Positions 36,169-45,676 of a stretch of 64,000 nt of DNA are shown here, one piece after another. The DNA comes from Lentinus brumalis (lineage: Eukaryota; Basidiomycota; Agaricomycetes; Polyporales; Polyporaceae). The stretch's first letter is position 1. Every line of letters begins with the position of its first letter. The translations under genes were made by a program, and so were the position numbers. Location: contig MARA01000011.1 in assembly GCA_001792895.1 (NCBI GenBank), positions 186,001 through 250,000 on the forward strand. The letters are read 5' to 3'. The notes beneath the pieces were generated by a model. The model was not told the origin of the DNA, did not search any database, and saw only the letters and a program-made list of their open reading frames with translations.

Positions 36169-36991
36169 ATGCGCGCTGGCTTCTTCGTCGCTCTTTTCCT
36201 TTCGGCTGTATCCGTTATGGCGGCGCCTTCGCCTGTCGAGCAGCGCGATCGTACGTCTATCTCTCTGTAGCGTTGAACCTCACTCACCGACAGGTCTGTG
36301 CAGTCGTTGACAATGTCGAGACTGCGATAGACCAGCTGTTCTCCGTCACCATTGACCGTACGTAGAGACGTTCGCTCCGATATCCGGCAGCTTCTGACGG
36401 GCGGCCTAAAACTCAGTCAAGGCTATCGTCAGCGAGGCAACGGCGGTTGGTGCGTATTATTGCGATGTTATTAGGGCCTGATCCTGACCGTTCGGGACAG
36501 GCGAGTCTATCTTCCAGGAGGCCACGGCGGAAAGTGAGTGACCGGGATTGCACACACTGGATTAGTAGCCTGACTGTGGCTCGGTAGTCGGCAGCTTAGT
36601 GACCAACACCGGTAAGCAAAGCCAACTGTACTTGGCAGATAAGAGCTAATACCACGGGTGGCGATGGCAGCGGTCGTTGCAGAGGGTATGGCCCGCATCC
36701 TAGTCGGTGATACCGTCATCTCATGTCCCTGCTTAGCCACTAGTCTCCTATCGGAAGCGGAGAGCTTCCTCGGTCCGACAGGTACAGCGATAGCGAAAGA
36801 TCTCAATAACGTGAAGAACGCAATCAGCAATTCGTAAGTCATACCTTGCGGATCGTACTTCCTGGAAGCTGAAGCGACGTTTTATGAACAGCGCTTCCGC
36901 ACGTCAAGACGTGTCCGCTATGCGACCGCTCACCATGGGCGCCGCAGCTGTATTAGGGAGTATGCTCCTGGGAGCATATGCTGCGCTTTAG
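36169..36991 (+). CDS. Small secreted, probably GPI-anchored protein built of micro-exons
   Basis: Not a recognised family, but related in design to the gene at 11482. Eight exons: 36169-36250, 36304-36357, 36417-36449, 36501-36533, 36588-36611, 36671-36685, 36737-36833, 36892-36991, giving 145 residues. The signal peptide is MRAGFFVALFLSAVSVMAAP, followed by a dibasic-like EQRD. The middle is alanine/valine/glutamate-rich and probably helical. The C-terminus is SSASARQ then a hydrophobic tail (MGAAAVLGSMLLGAYAAL), matching VLGS..LGA in the other gene. Introns 1-6 are all phase 1 and intron 7 is phase 2. Exons 2-6 are 54, 33, 33, 24 and 15 nt, all multiples of three. Splice sites are canonical, and introns are 51-59 nt. 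Exon skipping would always keep the frame. Confidence 0.75.
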
Positions 36992-38016
36992 CGTCCCGAT
37001 TATCGTTTGCGGACATCGGATAGAAGTGACTGCGTGCGCGGTCGCAGATTACACATGACATGGACGCTGCTGTCGGGACTTCCTCCTTCCCATTTGCTGC
37101 ATTCGTTGCGCCACCATGTATATCTTGGAACAATGATACAGTCTCACTGACCTGGGCCACACGTGGAACAGCAGCTTCGAGTCGACTTTTTCGGGCCAGC
37201 CCCTTCCTCAGCCTGCTGCGTACGTTCCTGAGCGCCTACTACCTCACTCTTAAACGACCATGTTGTGCACAATTTCATGGCCGGTGCCCGCGGTCACCTC
37301 TCCCATTCCTATCTCAAGCTTCTGTCGATGAGACCTATGGTCGCCGTGATCCCAGACGAGCTGCAGTTGCAGATCATCCAGTCACGCGCAAGGCTGCGGC
37401 CCTTGCTTGCAAGCTACGAGGCGTATTTGCACGGGCTTTACTTACCCAGGGTCGCTCGGACCTGGCAGCGGTCCTTCACAGGAATCCAACTGCACAGTTG
37501 AATGTACGTAGATGTACGTGGATCAAGGCCACAAGCCACTCATGCATACAGTAACATAGCTGACATATGTTGCTGACCCCAGCGATGTCAGCACGCTTAG
37601 GAGTCGGACCCCGCAGAAGCGAAGGCCGGGTAGTCAGGGACTGAGTCAAGTACTCAAGTACTCACGGCCCAGCACATCTGCGCACGGCCCTAGTCTCATG
37701 ATTCGTCCTATTCCTTGGTAGGAACCCGGAGACTGGAGTTGGATTACGCCCCGGGGCCCGCGGCCATCAAAGTCGCGCAGTGATGGTACAGACGGAGAAT
37801 CGGATGCGTGAGTGACACGACGCGGATTCAACTACTGGCGGCGGGGACCCCTAGCCGCGACACTCTGCATGGTACGGAGTGTCTCGTGGGAACAGAAACT
37901 CGTGTCTTCTCAGGCTAGCATATATGTTCGGGGCGGAGACAGAGCCTTCACTACCCCTCGGGCCTTTCTGGCTCACTACTCCCCTGCACGCCGACCAGTA
38001 CCCTCGTTTGTAGCCC
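36992..38016. other. Intergenic, no gene supported
   Basis: About 1 kb between two plus-strand genes. Frames near 37060-37550 are open but resemble nothing known and lack a splice-consistent continuation. Confidence 0.4.
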
Positions 38017-40263
38017 ATGGATCCTCAAGTGCTCCTCCTCGTCGCAGGTGGGGCGCTACTCCTACTTGCTGTGCGCCGGTGGCTCGCTGGCCGCTGGCTG
38101 CGCAAGGTCAGGGGACCTCCGAGTCCGGGATGGCTCTTGGGTATGTTTATTGCAACAGGACATGACTCCCAGGACAGCTCTAACGTCTTGCAGGTCACAG
38201 TAAGGAGTTCGAGCTCAACGTTGGCGATCTGGAATCGGAGTACGTAGCGAAGTATGGGGCGGTATATAAGAAAATGGCTCCATTGGGGGTGCGTTCAGAC
38301 TTGGTTCAGACGGTTTGAGCATTTGGGGCGTCCTCTCATCGAATTACAGGAACATCTGCTCCATGTTGCAGATCCGAAGGTTAGACATGCATCTGGCTGT
38401 CGCTGCTATACGTCGTCTCACCCTTGCTTGTCCTCTAGGCCCTTCAGTACATGTTACACAAGTCGGGATACCACTTTCAGAAGAGCGTGGTGTCTAGGAC
38501 GGTATCGGGTGAAATAACTGGTCCTGGTATCCTGGTTGCGCAAGGTACGTGATCGTCGCTGGCATAGCATGTACCCGGGCCAATGGAAGGGCGTCGATTA
38601 GACCAGGATCATTCACGCCAGCGTAAGATCATGAATCCTGCATTCACAGCCGCCCAACTTAGGTCCTTCCTGCCCATCTTCCGTTCGTCTGCACAGAAGG
38701 TCCGTCGATCGTTGCAATATTGGTGTCACGATTCTTACACATGTTATCCCGTCTGTAGCTTAGTCAGAAGTGGCAGGATATCCTCCAGAACGAGCCGGGC
38801 TCTAGCAAGAAGATCAATGTTCTCGCCACGCTCACGCGCTGCACGTTGGACATCATTGGTGAAGGTATGTTCTTCTTGTTTTCTCAGTCCGCTATCTGCT
38901 GATTGTGGGCAGTTGGGTTCGACGTCCAATTTGGTGCCATGGACGAGAAGTTGAACCCTGTCATGGAGGCGTACAAGGACATGTTGTATGTGTGCAATGT
39001 TCATGCACCCAACATCTTTACCTGATGTCGTGCTTGCAGCGCCGACTCGATCGCGTTTCCGTCCACGTTCACCGTTCTGTTCCAACGCCTATGGTACTAC
39101 ATACCTACGCCGATCCTCAAGTACGTCAAGTATATGCCCGGCAAGGATCACGCTCGTTTCCGCAGGACTCTGAAGATCATCAACGAATACTCCAAGAAGT
39201 TGATCGACGAGAAGACCGAAGCTGTTCTCGCCGGTAACGAGAAGAAGAAGGACATCATGAGTATCCTTGGTGAGCCATGTTCGACTCGGAACGCGACCTT
39301 TGGTTGACGGTTTCCTATAGTCAAAGCCAATGCAGCGGAGAGTCAGAAGGAGCGCTTGACCGACGAGGAGATGATTGCTCAGATGGCCACTTTCCTCTTG
39401 GCAGGTCAGTCCGGCCTCTTAGACTATTTCTAGTATACCCGGGCCTCTGCTCATGGTATATATAATATATAGGTCACGAGACGACAGCATCCTCCATGTC
39501 CTGGCTACTCTGGGAGCTCTCTCGACACACCGAGTACCAGTCCAAGATGCGCGAGGAAATCAAGGCTGTCCGTGCTCGCGTCGCGGCTCGTGGCGACCAG
39601 GACTTCTCAGTCAGCGACCTGGATTCCATGACATACTGCTTGGCCGCCCAGAAGGAAGTGCTACGTCTCCACCCGATTGCCTACATGACCGAGCGACAAG
39701 CGGGCCGAGATGACGTCCTGCCTCTCGCTTACCCTATCACCCTCTCTGATGGCGAGGTTGTCAACGAGTTACCTATCCCGAAAGGCACCACTCTCCGTGT
39801 CTCGAACTGGGCGTACAACAGGTCAGGAATGAAGTCCTCGGACTTTCAGCGTTCTTAGGCTGAGCTGACATGTCATGCGTTTACTATAGACTCCCACAGA
39901 TCTGGGGTCCTGACGCCAACGAGTTCAACCCAATGCGATTCATCGAGCAAGAGAAGATGGGCGCGACGTACGTCGGGGTGACGTCTAACCTCATGACCTT
40001 CAGTGCCGGACTCCAGGCATGCATTGGCTGGCGGTTCTCGTAAGTCACCGGGTTCATCAGTACTGTGGTTACTCGCTGAGACATTCCGCAGGATTATCGA
40101 GATGCAGGCTCTTCTGGTGGAACTCATCGAGAAGTTTGAGTTTGCCACTCCGGAGGACAAGCCTGAAATTATCCGCTTCGCCGGCGGCCTCATGACGCCC
40201 CTTGTCGCGAGCGAGATGCACCTCGGCTCGCAGATGCCTCTGCAAGTCTCGCTTGTGCAGTGA
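38017..40263 (+). CDS. Cytochrome P450 monooxygenase
   Basis: A heme-thiolate oxygenase anchored in the ER membrane; the substrate is unknown. Twelve exons: 38017-38140, 38194-38288, 38350-38379, 38439-38544, 38602-38699, 38759-38864, 38913-38985, 39040-39269, 39321-39404, 39473-39821, 39890-40039, 40092-40263, 538 residues with an unbroken frame. An N-terminal anchor (VLLLVAGGALLLLAVRR) is followed by RGPPSPGWLLGH. HSRQRKIMNPAF marks the C helix, LLAGHETTASSMSW the I helix, KEVLRLHP the ExxR of the K helix, and FNPMRF the PERF-like site. The heme loop reads FSAGLQACIGWRF: the cysteine is in place, but the usual Arg two residues before it is Gln. It belongs to a different P450 group from the array downstream (45677-55154). 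Confidence 0.92.
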
Positions 40264-40722
40264 ACGGCTGTTCTCAGACCTCATAGCGGACTAATGACGA
40301 GGTTCGTACGAGACATGGTTGTTCTCGACTAATTGCATCTATGTAGAGTACTAGTACAGTGGATGGATGGCCCTATTACATCGTATATATGTTGCATCCC
40401 CATCAGCTGGAGTTTCTGCAGGCACGACGTGCAGATGTCAACTGAAAGTGAAGATTTTGAATGCTCTCAAGCAGTTGAAGTCCGTGACCGTCGTACAGAC
40501 ATGAACACAGTTTCCAGTGCTCTTCATAGCTATCCTTACACTTCAACCATCAGATCCAAACGAGGTCCTCGCGACGAAAGGTACCGCGTCCAAGCGGATG
40601 TCTTCGAACCGATTCGATTCGGGCACACCCGCGGAATATCGCAAAGCCAGTGGGCGCGACATGGCTTGACTTCGGCTACTAGTCTGAATGCAAGCGGTAC
40701 ATATGAGATTCGCAGTTTACCT
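40264..40722. other. Intergenic between convergent genes
   Basis: The 459-base tail-to-tail gap of the P450 and the zinc-finger gene. No gene seen. Confidence 0.5.
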
Positions 40723-42012
40723 TCAAGATGTCACCAGCAGCCGCTTCGCCCGCATCTTGAACGCCTCCTTCACCATCAGCCACTCGATCATCGACAACCC
40801 GCCCCCGCGAAGAAGTTCGCCCACTTCGTCCCAAGCCTCCGGCATCGTACACACCAAGTCCAGATCCGCCTCCGAGACAACGCCAAGTCCATGGAGGTGA
40901 GGCGCAGCATGTCCGAGAGGGCGCCGGAGACCGTCCAGGAAGGTCCGCGCGGCAGAAAGCGGATGGCCGGGCTGGCGAGGAACGAGTGGTAGGGCATCCT
41001 CAGAAGTTGGCTCGAGCTTGTAATGGAACTCCGTCTTTACAGGCAAGCGCAAGGGTGGACCAAAAAGGTCGTCAGACACGGAACGCAGAGAGGCCGTCGA
41101 GCAAAAGGAGCTACTCGGGACGAGAGAAGGTGAGTAGGTAACAAGTCGTTGATCCGGCACCCGGTTCGCCATGCTGCTCGGAGACCATGTTGCAGGTCTG
41201 AGTACGGGTGGCAGGAGTCCAACGTCAGCGTGGGTTTCGGCAGTGATGGACTGGTCTGATATCGTGGCCAAGCCCGAGTCAAGCTCCAGCGTAGTGTTCG
41301 TAGGTTCTGGCATCAATTCCATGGGCTCCGACTCCGCGATTGCATGTGGATCGTCTGCTTGCGACTCCGGGTAGAGCAGCGACTGTAGTGAGAAGCTTGC
41401 GTCGAATGTTTCGGTCGCTGCTGGCCAAGTCCCTTTGTAGAGCAGACGCGCGAAGGAGATGTTGGTGCTCACCTTCAGATTCCTGCGTCGTCTTCGTGTC
41501 GGCGGCAGTGATGATGACTTCGTCCTCCTTCTCCTCCTTCACCGCCACAACTTCGTCCAACAACATCGCACCATCATCGGCAGACTTTTCAGGCTGAACA
41601 TCCTTGGATGGCCGTATCTTGATCTTCAGTGGCGGCACTGCCCGATGTTGCGCGTATCCGACGCACTTGAGCACCATGTGGTCCTGCGTACCAAGCTCGC
41701 AACCTCCACTCAAGCAGCGAGCACAGAAAGCTTAACTCACGCGCAGGTTGACCGGCAAGGGGTATTGTCTGTCACAGTGCGGACAGTGGAAGGACTTCGT
41801 CTCTGAGTTGCGAATTATGGTGATATGCACTGCGGGCTGGCACTTGAAGGTGACAGTGGTAACTTGCTGGTGCACCTTGGCCTTGTGGTAGCCCATGGTG
41901 CGCTGCAGTTCGCCGCAACACAACTGTGACTTGTACTTGTTTTCCTTGGGCCTGCGTGGTGGTTGAGTGTTAGCGAGAATAAGGACCTCGATATATGCGC
42001 GCCACCTTACAT
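40723..42012 (-). CDS. Zinc-finger-containing protein, probably nuclear
   Basis: The model on the minus strand is 42012-42011, 41951-41741, 41683-41473, 41420-40723, 373 residues. The start codon is split by the first intron (AT/G): reading MPKENKYKSQLCCGELQ joins directly to MGYHKAKVHQQ. No upstream in-frame Met was found, though translation could instead begin at MGYHK. A C2HC-type finger (FHCPHCDRQYPLPVNLR then DHMVLKC) lies near residues 55-80 and is interrupted by an intron. The centre is acidic, proline- and serine-rich and disordered. The C-terminal 45 residues (VVSEADLDLVCTMPEAWDEV ... MIEWLMVKEAF) look like a helical protein-protein module. The third intron could end at one of two or three nearby AGs, all in frame. 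DNA binding is inference only. Confidence 0.65.
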
Positions 42013-42110
42013 GCTGAACTGGACGTGAGGTGCAGCGAGGGGCGAGGGAAGTGCAAGTGGGCGTTGGAGTTGGAGGCAGGAGACCTACCGACGACGCGCA
42101 TTCCCCAGAC

Positions 42111-42116
42111 TATATA
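42111..42116 (-). promoter_or_regulatory. TATA box of the zinc-finger gene
   Basis: GGGCTATATAG reads on the minus strand about 100 bases before the proposed split start codon, which supports transcription starting just upstream of 42012. Confidence 0.5.
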
Positions 42117-42288
42117 GCCCGCCAGTGGAGATGTCCATGTCATGGCCCGATCGGGCCCTCTTCGGGTGCCATACACTGCAGGGCGCTCGCGCTCAAACAG
42201 GGCCAGATATTGACCATGGATTGCAATATGAATGGTGGAAGCGTTACAAGTATCGTACATCGAGACTGGAGGAAGCCCATGCAGCTTG

Positions 42289-42760
42289 TTAAGAAACCAC
42301 AATCCTATATCATCAATCAGCCACAGTTCAGTGAGCAATGTATACTGACATACCTGAAGCTACGTCGAAGTGGTTCTTCCAGGATCTTCACGAACGTGGC
42401 AGGGTCGATTTGCGGCGAACACGCGTCGAAGACCTTCTTCCGCTCCGTGAGGAAGTCCTGCCACGCTGCGCCAACATCTGGAACCGTTGGCTGGAGCTGG
42501 GCATACGGCGTCCCGCTCGTCCCCCAGATTGAAGCTGCATGCAAATAAGCAGAGTCAACCACCGCTGAACCAAAGCACGGCAGAGGGTACCCACAAGGTA
42601 TATACACTCTTCACGAACACATCGCCGAGCACGAGAGTCGACGCTGGTCTCGGCAGTCGCAGTGCAAGTTCAACGCCGTCAAGCACACCCCGGGTAGGGG
42701 AGCATGCGGACAGCGGGAGGAGACAGAAGCCAAGAATCTGGAGAAAAAATGTGTGAGCAT
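42289..42760 (-). CDS. Unresolved small gene, possibly secreted
   Basis: The central exon, 42534-42354, is convincing: it encodes SIWGTSGTPYAQLQPTVP and then GAAWQDFLTERKKVFDACS and PATFVKILEEPL, bounded by clean splice sites. A last exon at 42304-42289 closes with a stop after SFRIVVS. The 5' part is uncertain. A run ILGFCLLPLSACS looks like a signal-peptide core, and GVLDGVELALRLPRPAS follows, but the frame does not join cleanly to an upstream ATG at 42760 or to the central exon unless a base is missing in each of two homopolymers (T6 near 42745, GGG near 42590). The tract TTTTTTCTCCAG could alternatively be a splice acceptor for an exon further upstream. I recognise no family. Confidence 0.35.
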
Positions 42761-43121
42761 CGTGTATATGCCTCCCCAAACAGAAGTGAACGCGTCCCAA
42801 TATACACGGGAACTCGGGGCGCCGATCTCAGAGGCGTTCAAAAGGTGCAACAATGAGCCTGACCACACGAGCGTGCTCCGAGGTCGGAAACCGGAGCAAC
42901 TGACTCATGAAGCTCGCGTGGACTGCAGATAGGGTACGTCCGAGGGAACAGGACGCAGTCCAACCTTGACGGAGACAAGAGAGGAGCCCCACCACAGAGG
43001 CTTAACACGATCCACAGATGCTATTGACCTGACATACCTTCTGGTATCAAATAATCCAGGATCCTGGTGCAGTCGGATCCCGACGCAACACCTGATGAGT
43101 CCATGTCGTATCGCGCGACTA

Positions 43122-43589
43122 CTACGGCTGCACGTTCTCCGCCTCCTCGACCAATTCGTAGCCAACCCAGACCACCTCCGAGCAGCTGGCGCAGCCCACA
43201 AGGTGCTCTCCAGAGTCAAGCATCTCCTCCGTAACGACGTACATTCCTCCGCAGCGACATGGGTATGTCCAGATCATGTCCGATTCTTCATCAAAGTCTT
43301 CAAGTGAGATCACTTGCGCCGGGCGCGGACCAAGCTTCTTGTCATGGGAGGACCTCGAAGCGTCATATGCGGCCCTGCGCTCGGGATCATGAAGAGTGTT
43401 GAACGCGTCTTTGAGGAGTCCTATGTCAACGCCGTCCCCCGACCCTCCCAAAACCTGTTTGTCCGGGTGCGAGGCGAGAAGTACACGATGGTAGGCCGCC
43501 TTGACCTCCGCTGGCGTCGCGTCGTGCGAGACAGAGAGTATGGTGTAGTAGTCCGGACCAGGGGTGTTCTCTAGCGTCGAGTAGGTCAT
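43122..43589 (-). CDS. DPH4: DPH4-like J-domain protein (diphthamide biosynthesis)
   Basis: A small J-protein that supports iron-sulfur or electron transfer to Dph1-Dph2 in the first step of diphthamide formation on elongation factor 2. A single exon of 155 residues. The J domain comes first (DYYTILSVSHDATPAEVKAAYH, with the catalytic HPD in LLASHPDKQ, then AFNTLHDPERRAAYD). The C-terminal CSL/DPH-type zinc finger follows: YPCRCGG, VTEEMLDSGEHLVGCASC, then VVWVGYE, with all four cysteines present. The length matches yeast Dph4/Jjj3. I chose the Met at 43589 because it is the only ATG just before the J domain. It diverges from the ING gene with 180 bp between starts, so a shared promoter is likely. 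Confidence 0.9.
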   Translation of the reverse strand: MTYSTLENTPGPDYYTILSVSHDATPAEVKAAYHRVLLASHPDKQVLGGSGDGVDIGLLKDAFNTLHDPERRAAYDASRSSHDKKLGPRPAQVISLEDFDEESDMIWTYPCRCGGMYVVTEEMLDSGEHLVGCASCSEVVWVGYELVEEAENVQP

Positions 43590-43769
43590 CGTGGTCGTTG
43601 TCTGAGAGCAGGGGAGGCGGCTGAGATCGTCCGATCGCGGCGGCAAAATGTCCTAGAGTGCTCCGGTCCGGCGGCCCGCCAACCAGACGCCTACAATTCG
43701 ACCCGCCACCGCGAGACCGACCGCCTCAGCCAGAGCCCTCCCTCCTCCTCCCCCATCCACCCGAGCGCC

Positions 43770-45352
43770 ATGTCTCGCAGACAGACGACAATGAACTACC
43801 CGTCGAACCCGACGTCCGCCGTCGACACCGCCCTCAGCCTCGCTCACCTCTCCGAGTACGCCCACACCCTCGACAGCCTCCCCATCGACCTCTCCAGGAG
43901 CTATGGCGACCTCCGCGAGCTCGACGCCGTCCTCTCCTCCTCCATGACCCTCCTCACAGCCAAGATTAACGAGCTTGTCTCTATGATTGAGACCAAGACT
44001 GGAACAAATGACGACCGACTCTACCTTCTCACCGAAATCGCAGAGGAAGCCGGGCGTCTCAAGCTCGGTGGCGAGGACAAGATTCGCGTTGCTGGCCATG
44101 CCGCCGACGGCCTCCGCGCACACAGGACACATATGAAGGCGCTGCTAGACCGGATACCCGATAAGGAGTTCTCGAGAGTTGCGGACGCGCTGTCGAGGAA
44201 GACCGTCTACCCCCATGTCGCGACACGCAACTTCTACCCGCCGGGTATGGCAGGCGAGGGCGGACGGCGTAACAGACGCGCTGCAGGTGCGGCGAATGGC
44301 TATGGCACGGGTCTGCTCGTCAATGGCGGTGAGCCGACCCCGACGAAGAGGAAGAGGGTCGCGAAGGAGGACGAGATCGACGTTACGAGGACGCCGACCA
44401 AGAAGGACCGGCCGGATGCGCCGGCGCAGAGACAGAGAAACGGAGGAAAGGCAAAGAAGTACGTCTCCCTCTCGTCGTCCCCTTCATCATATTCTCTCTC
44501 CCTTGAGCTTCTGGTGTGTGCCTGTTGTCGACAAGGGTACATTGTAGCGGGCTTCAGCAAGCTTCAGCGACTGAAGTCGAGTCGATGGCGCCCGCCCTTC
44601 GTTCGCCTCCTCCCCTCGTGTCACCCGGCCTAGCTCACCGATATCTTGCAGGGTCGAACGAGTTGCATCTCCCACCGAGTCCATCCTCTCCGTCGCGTCG
44701 CACATGCCGCAGAACATCCCCGTCCAAACGAGTGCAGGGCCATCTCGCCAGGCGGCTCCCGGACGCGCCGGCAGCAATGGCGCGAACAAGCGCGCGCAGG
44801 AAGCCTCGCGCCGCGATGCTTTCGCTGCGCAGCCTCCACCTGCCAGCCACCCCTCCCTTCCTGCTCCCCACCTCTCAGGCCAGATAGGCATACTCACCGA
44901 CGCGCATGGCGCTCGCGCGATGAGCAACGGTGTGGTCTCCGAGTGGCCTCACGGCCAGCTCGAGGGACCTGGCATGCCAGTCGCGCGCAACTTCCAACCT
45001 GTCCCCGCGGACGCGCACGATGGCATGAGCGCCGAGCCCGACGGGGACGTCGACGATAACAAGACCTACTGTTTCTGCGACGGCGTGAGCTATGGAGAAA
45101 TGATCGGGTGCGATGATGAGGAGTGCGAGAGGGAATGGGTGCGTTCTCTGGTCACATACGCTTCTCGACCCTATTGACTCACACACGTGTTCCTTGCAGT
45201 TCCACCTCGCTTGTGTTGGCCTCGCTGTTGCTCCTGAAGGAGGTTGGATATGCGAGACCTGTACGGCGCTGCGCCATAGTTCCAGGAAATCCGGCCGAGG
45301 TGGCAAGAAGAGGACGGCAGGCCGCACTGCTGCACGCGGACATCCTGCTTGA
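43770..45352 (+). CDS. ING-family PHD-finger protein (chromatin modification)
   Basis: Three exons: 43770-44458, 44652-45138, 45200-45352, 442 residues. The N-terminal ING coiled-coil region is recognisable by its length and the pattern LDSLPIDLSRSYGDLRELD, then KINELVSMIETK and LYLLTEIAEEAGRLK. A long basic, disordered linker with TPTKRKRV-type nuclear localisation signals follows. The C-terminal PHD finger reads TYCFCDGVSYGEMIGCDDEEC, EWFHLACVGL and WICETC, with Cys4-His-Cys3 spacing and the aromatic cage residues (Y, W) expected for H3K4me3 binding. Proteins of this class are subunits of histone acetyltransferase or deacetylase complexes (NuA4, NuA3 or Rpd3 types); which one cannot be decided here. 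The second intron splits the PHD finger after EREW. Confidence 0.88.
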
Positions 45353-45676
45353 TACCTATCTTATTCTGTGGTGAGTCAACCTGCGTTCCCATCTCTACGG
45401 CGGCACCGCTCATCCTCTATCCCAGTTGTTGTACGACGTATGCTCATTGCTCTCATGTTCGCTTTCATCTGTGTATCGCTCGATCCGGTGTAAATCTACT
45501 CGCCTCGCTTTCTTGAGCCAATACACGCGTGGTCCTGCTTGTGACACGTCGCATACTTCTCAGTTCCAGGCAAAATACTAGGTGGGCCTCAGCGCACTGG
45601 GAACAAGGCATTTGCACCAGCGTCTTATACATCAGTGTATTCGTCGAGAGCGAAGATTGACAGACGGTCGTTCCAG
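45353..45676. other. Intergenic between convergent genes
   Basis: A 324-base gap between the ING gene and the first P450 of the minus-strand array. No gene seen. Confidence 0.5.

Noticed and set aside
37060..37560. Overlapping open frames before the P450 at 38017, as a small gene
   Set aside because: Two frames are open over the same bases, neither resembles a known protein, and no intron connects them to a start with promoter signals.
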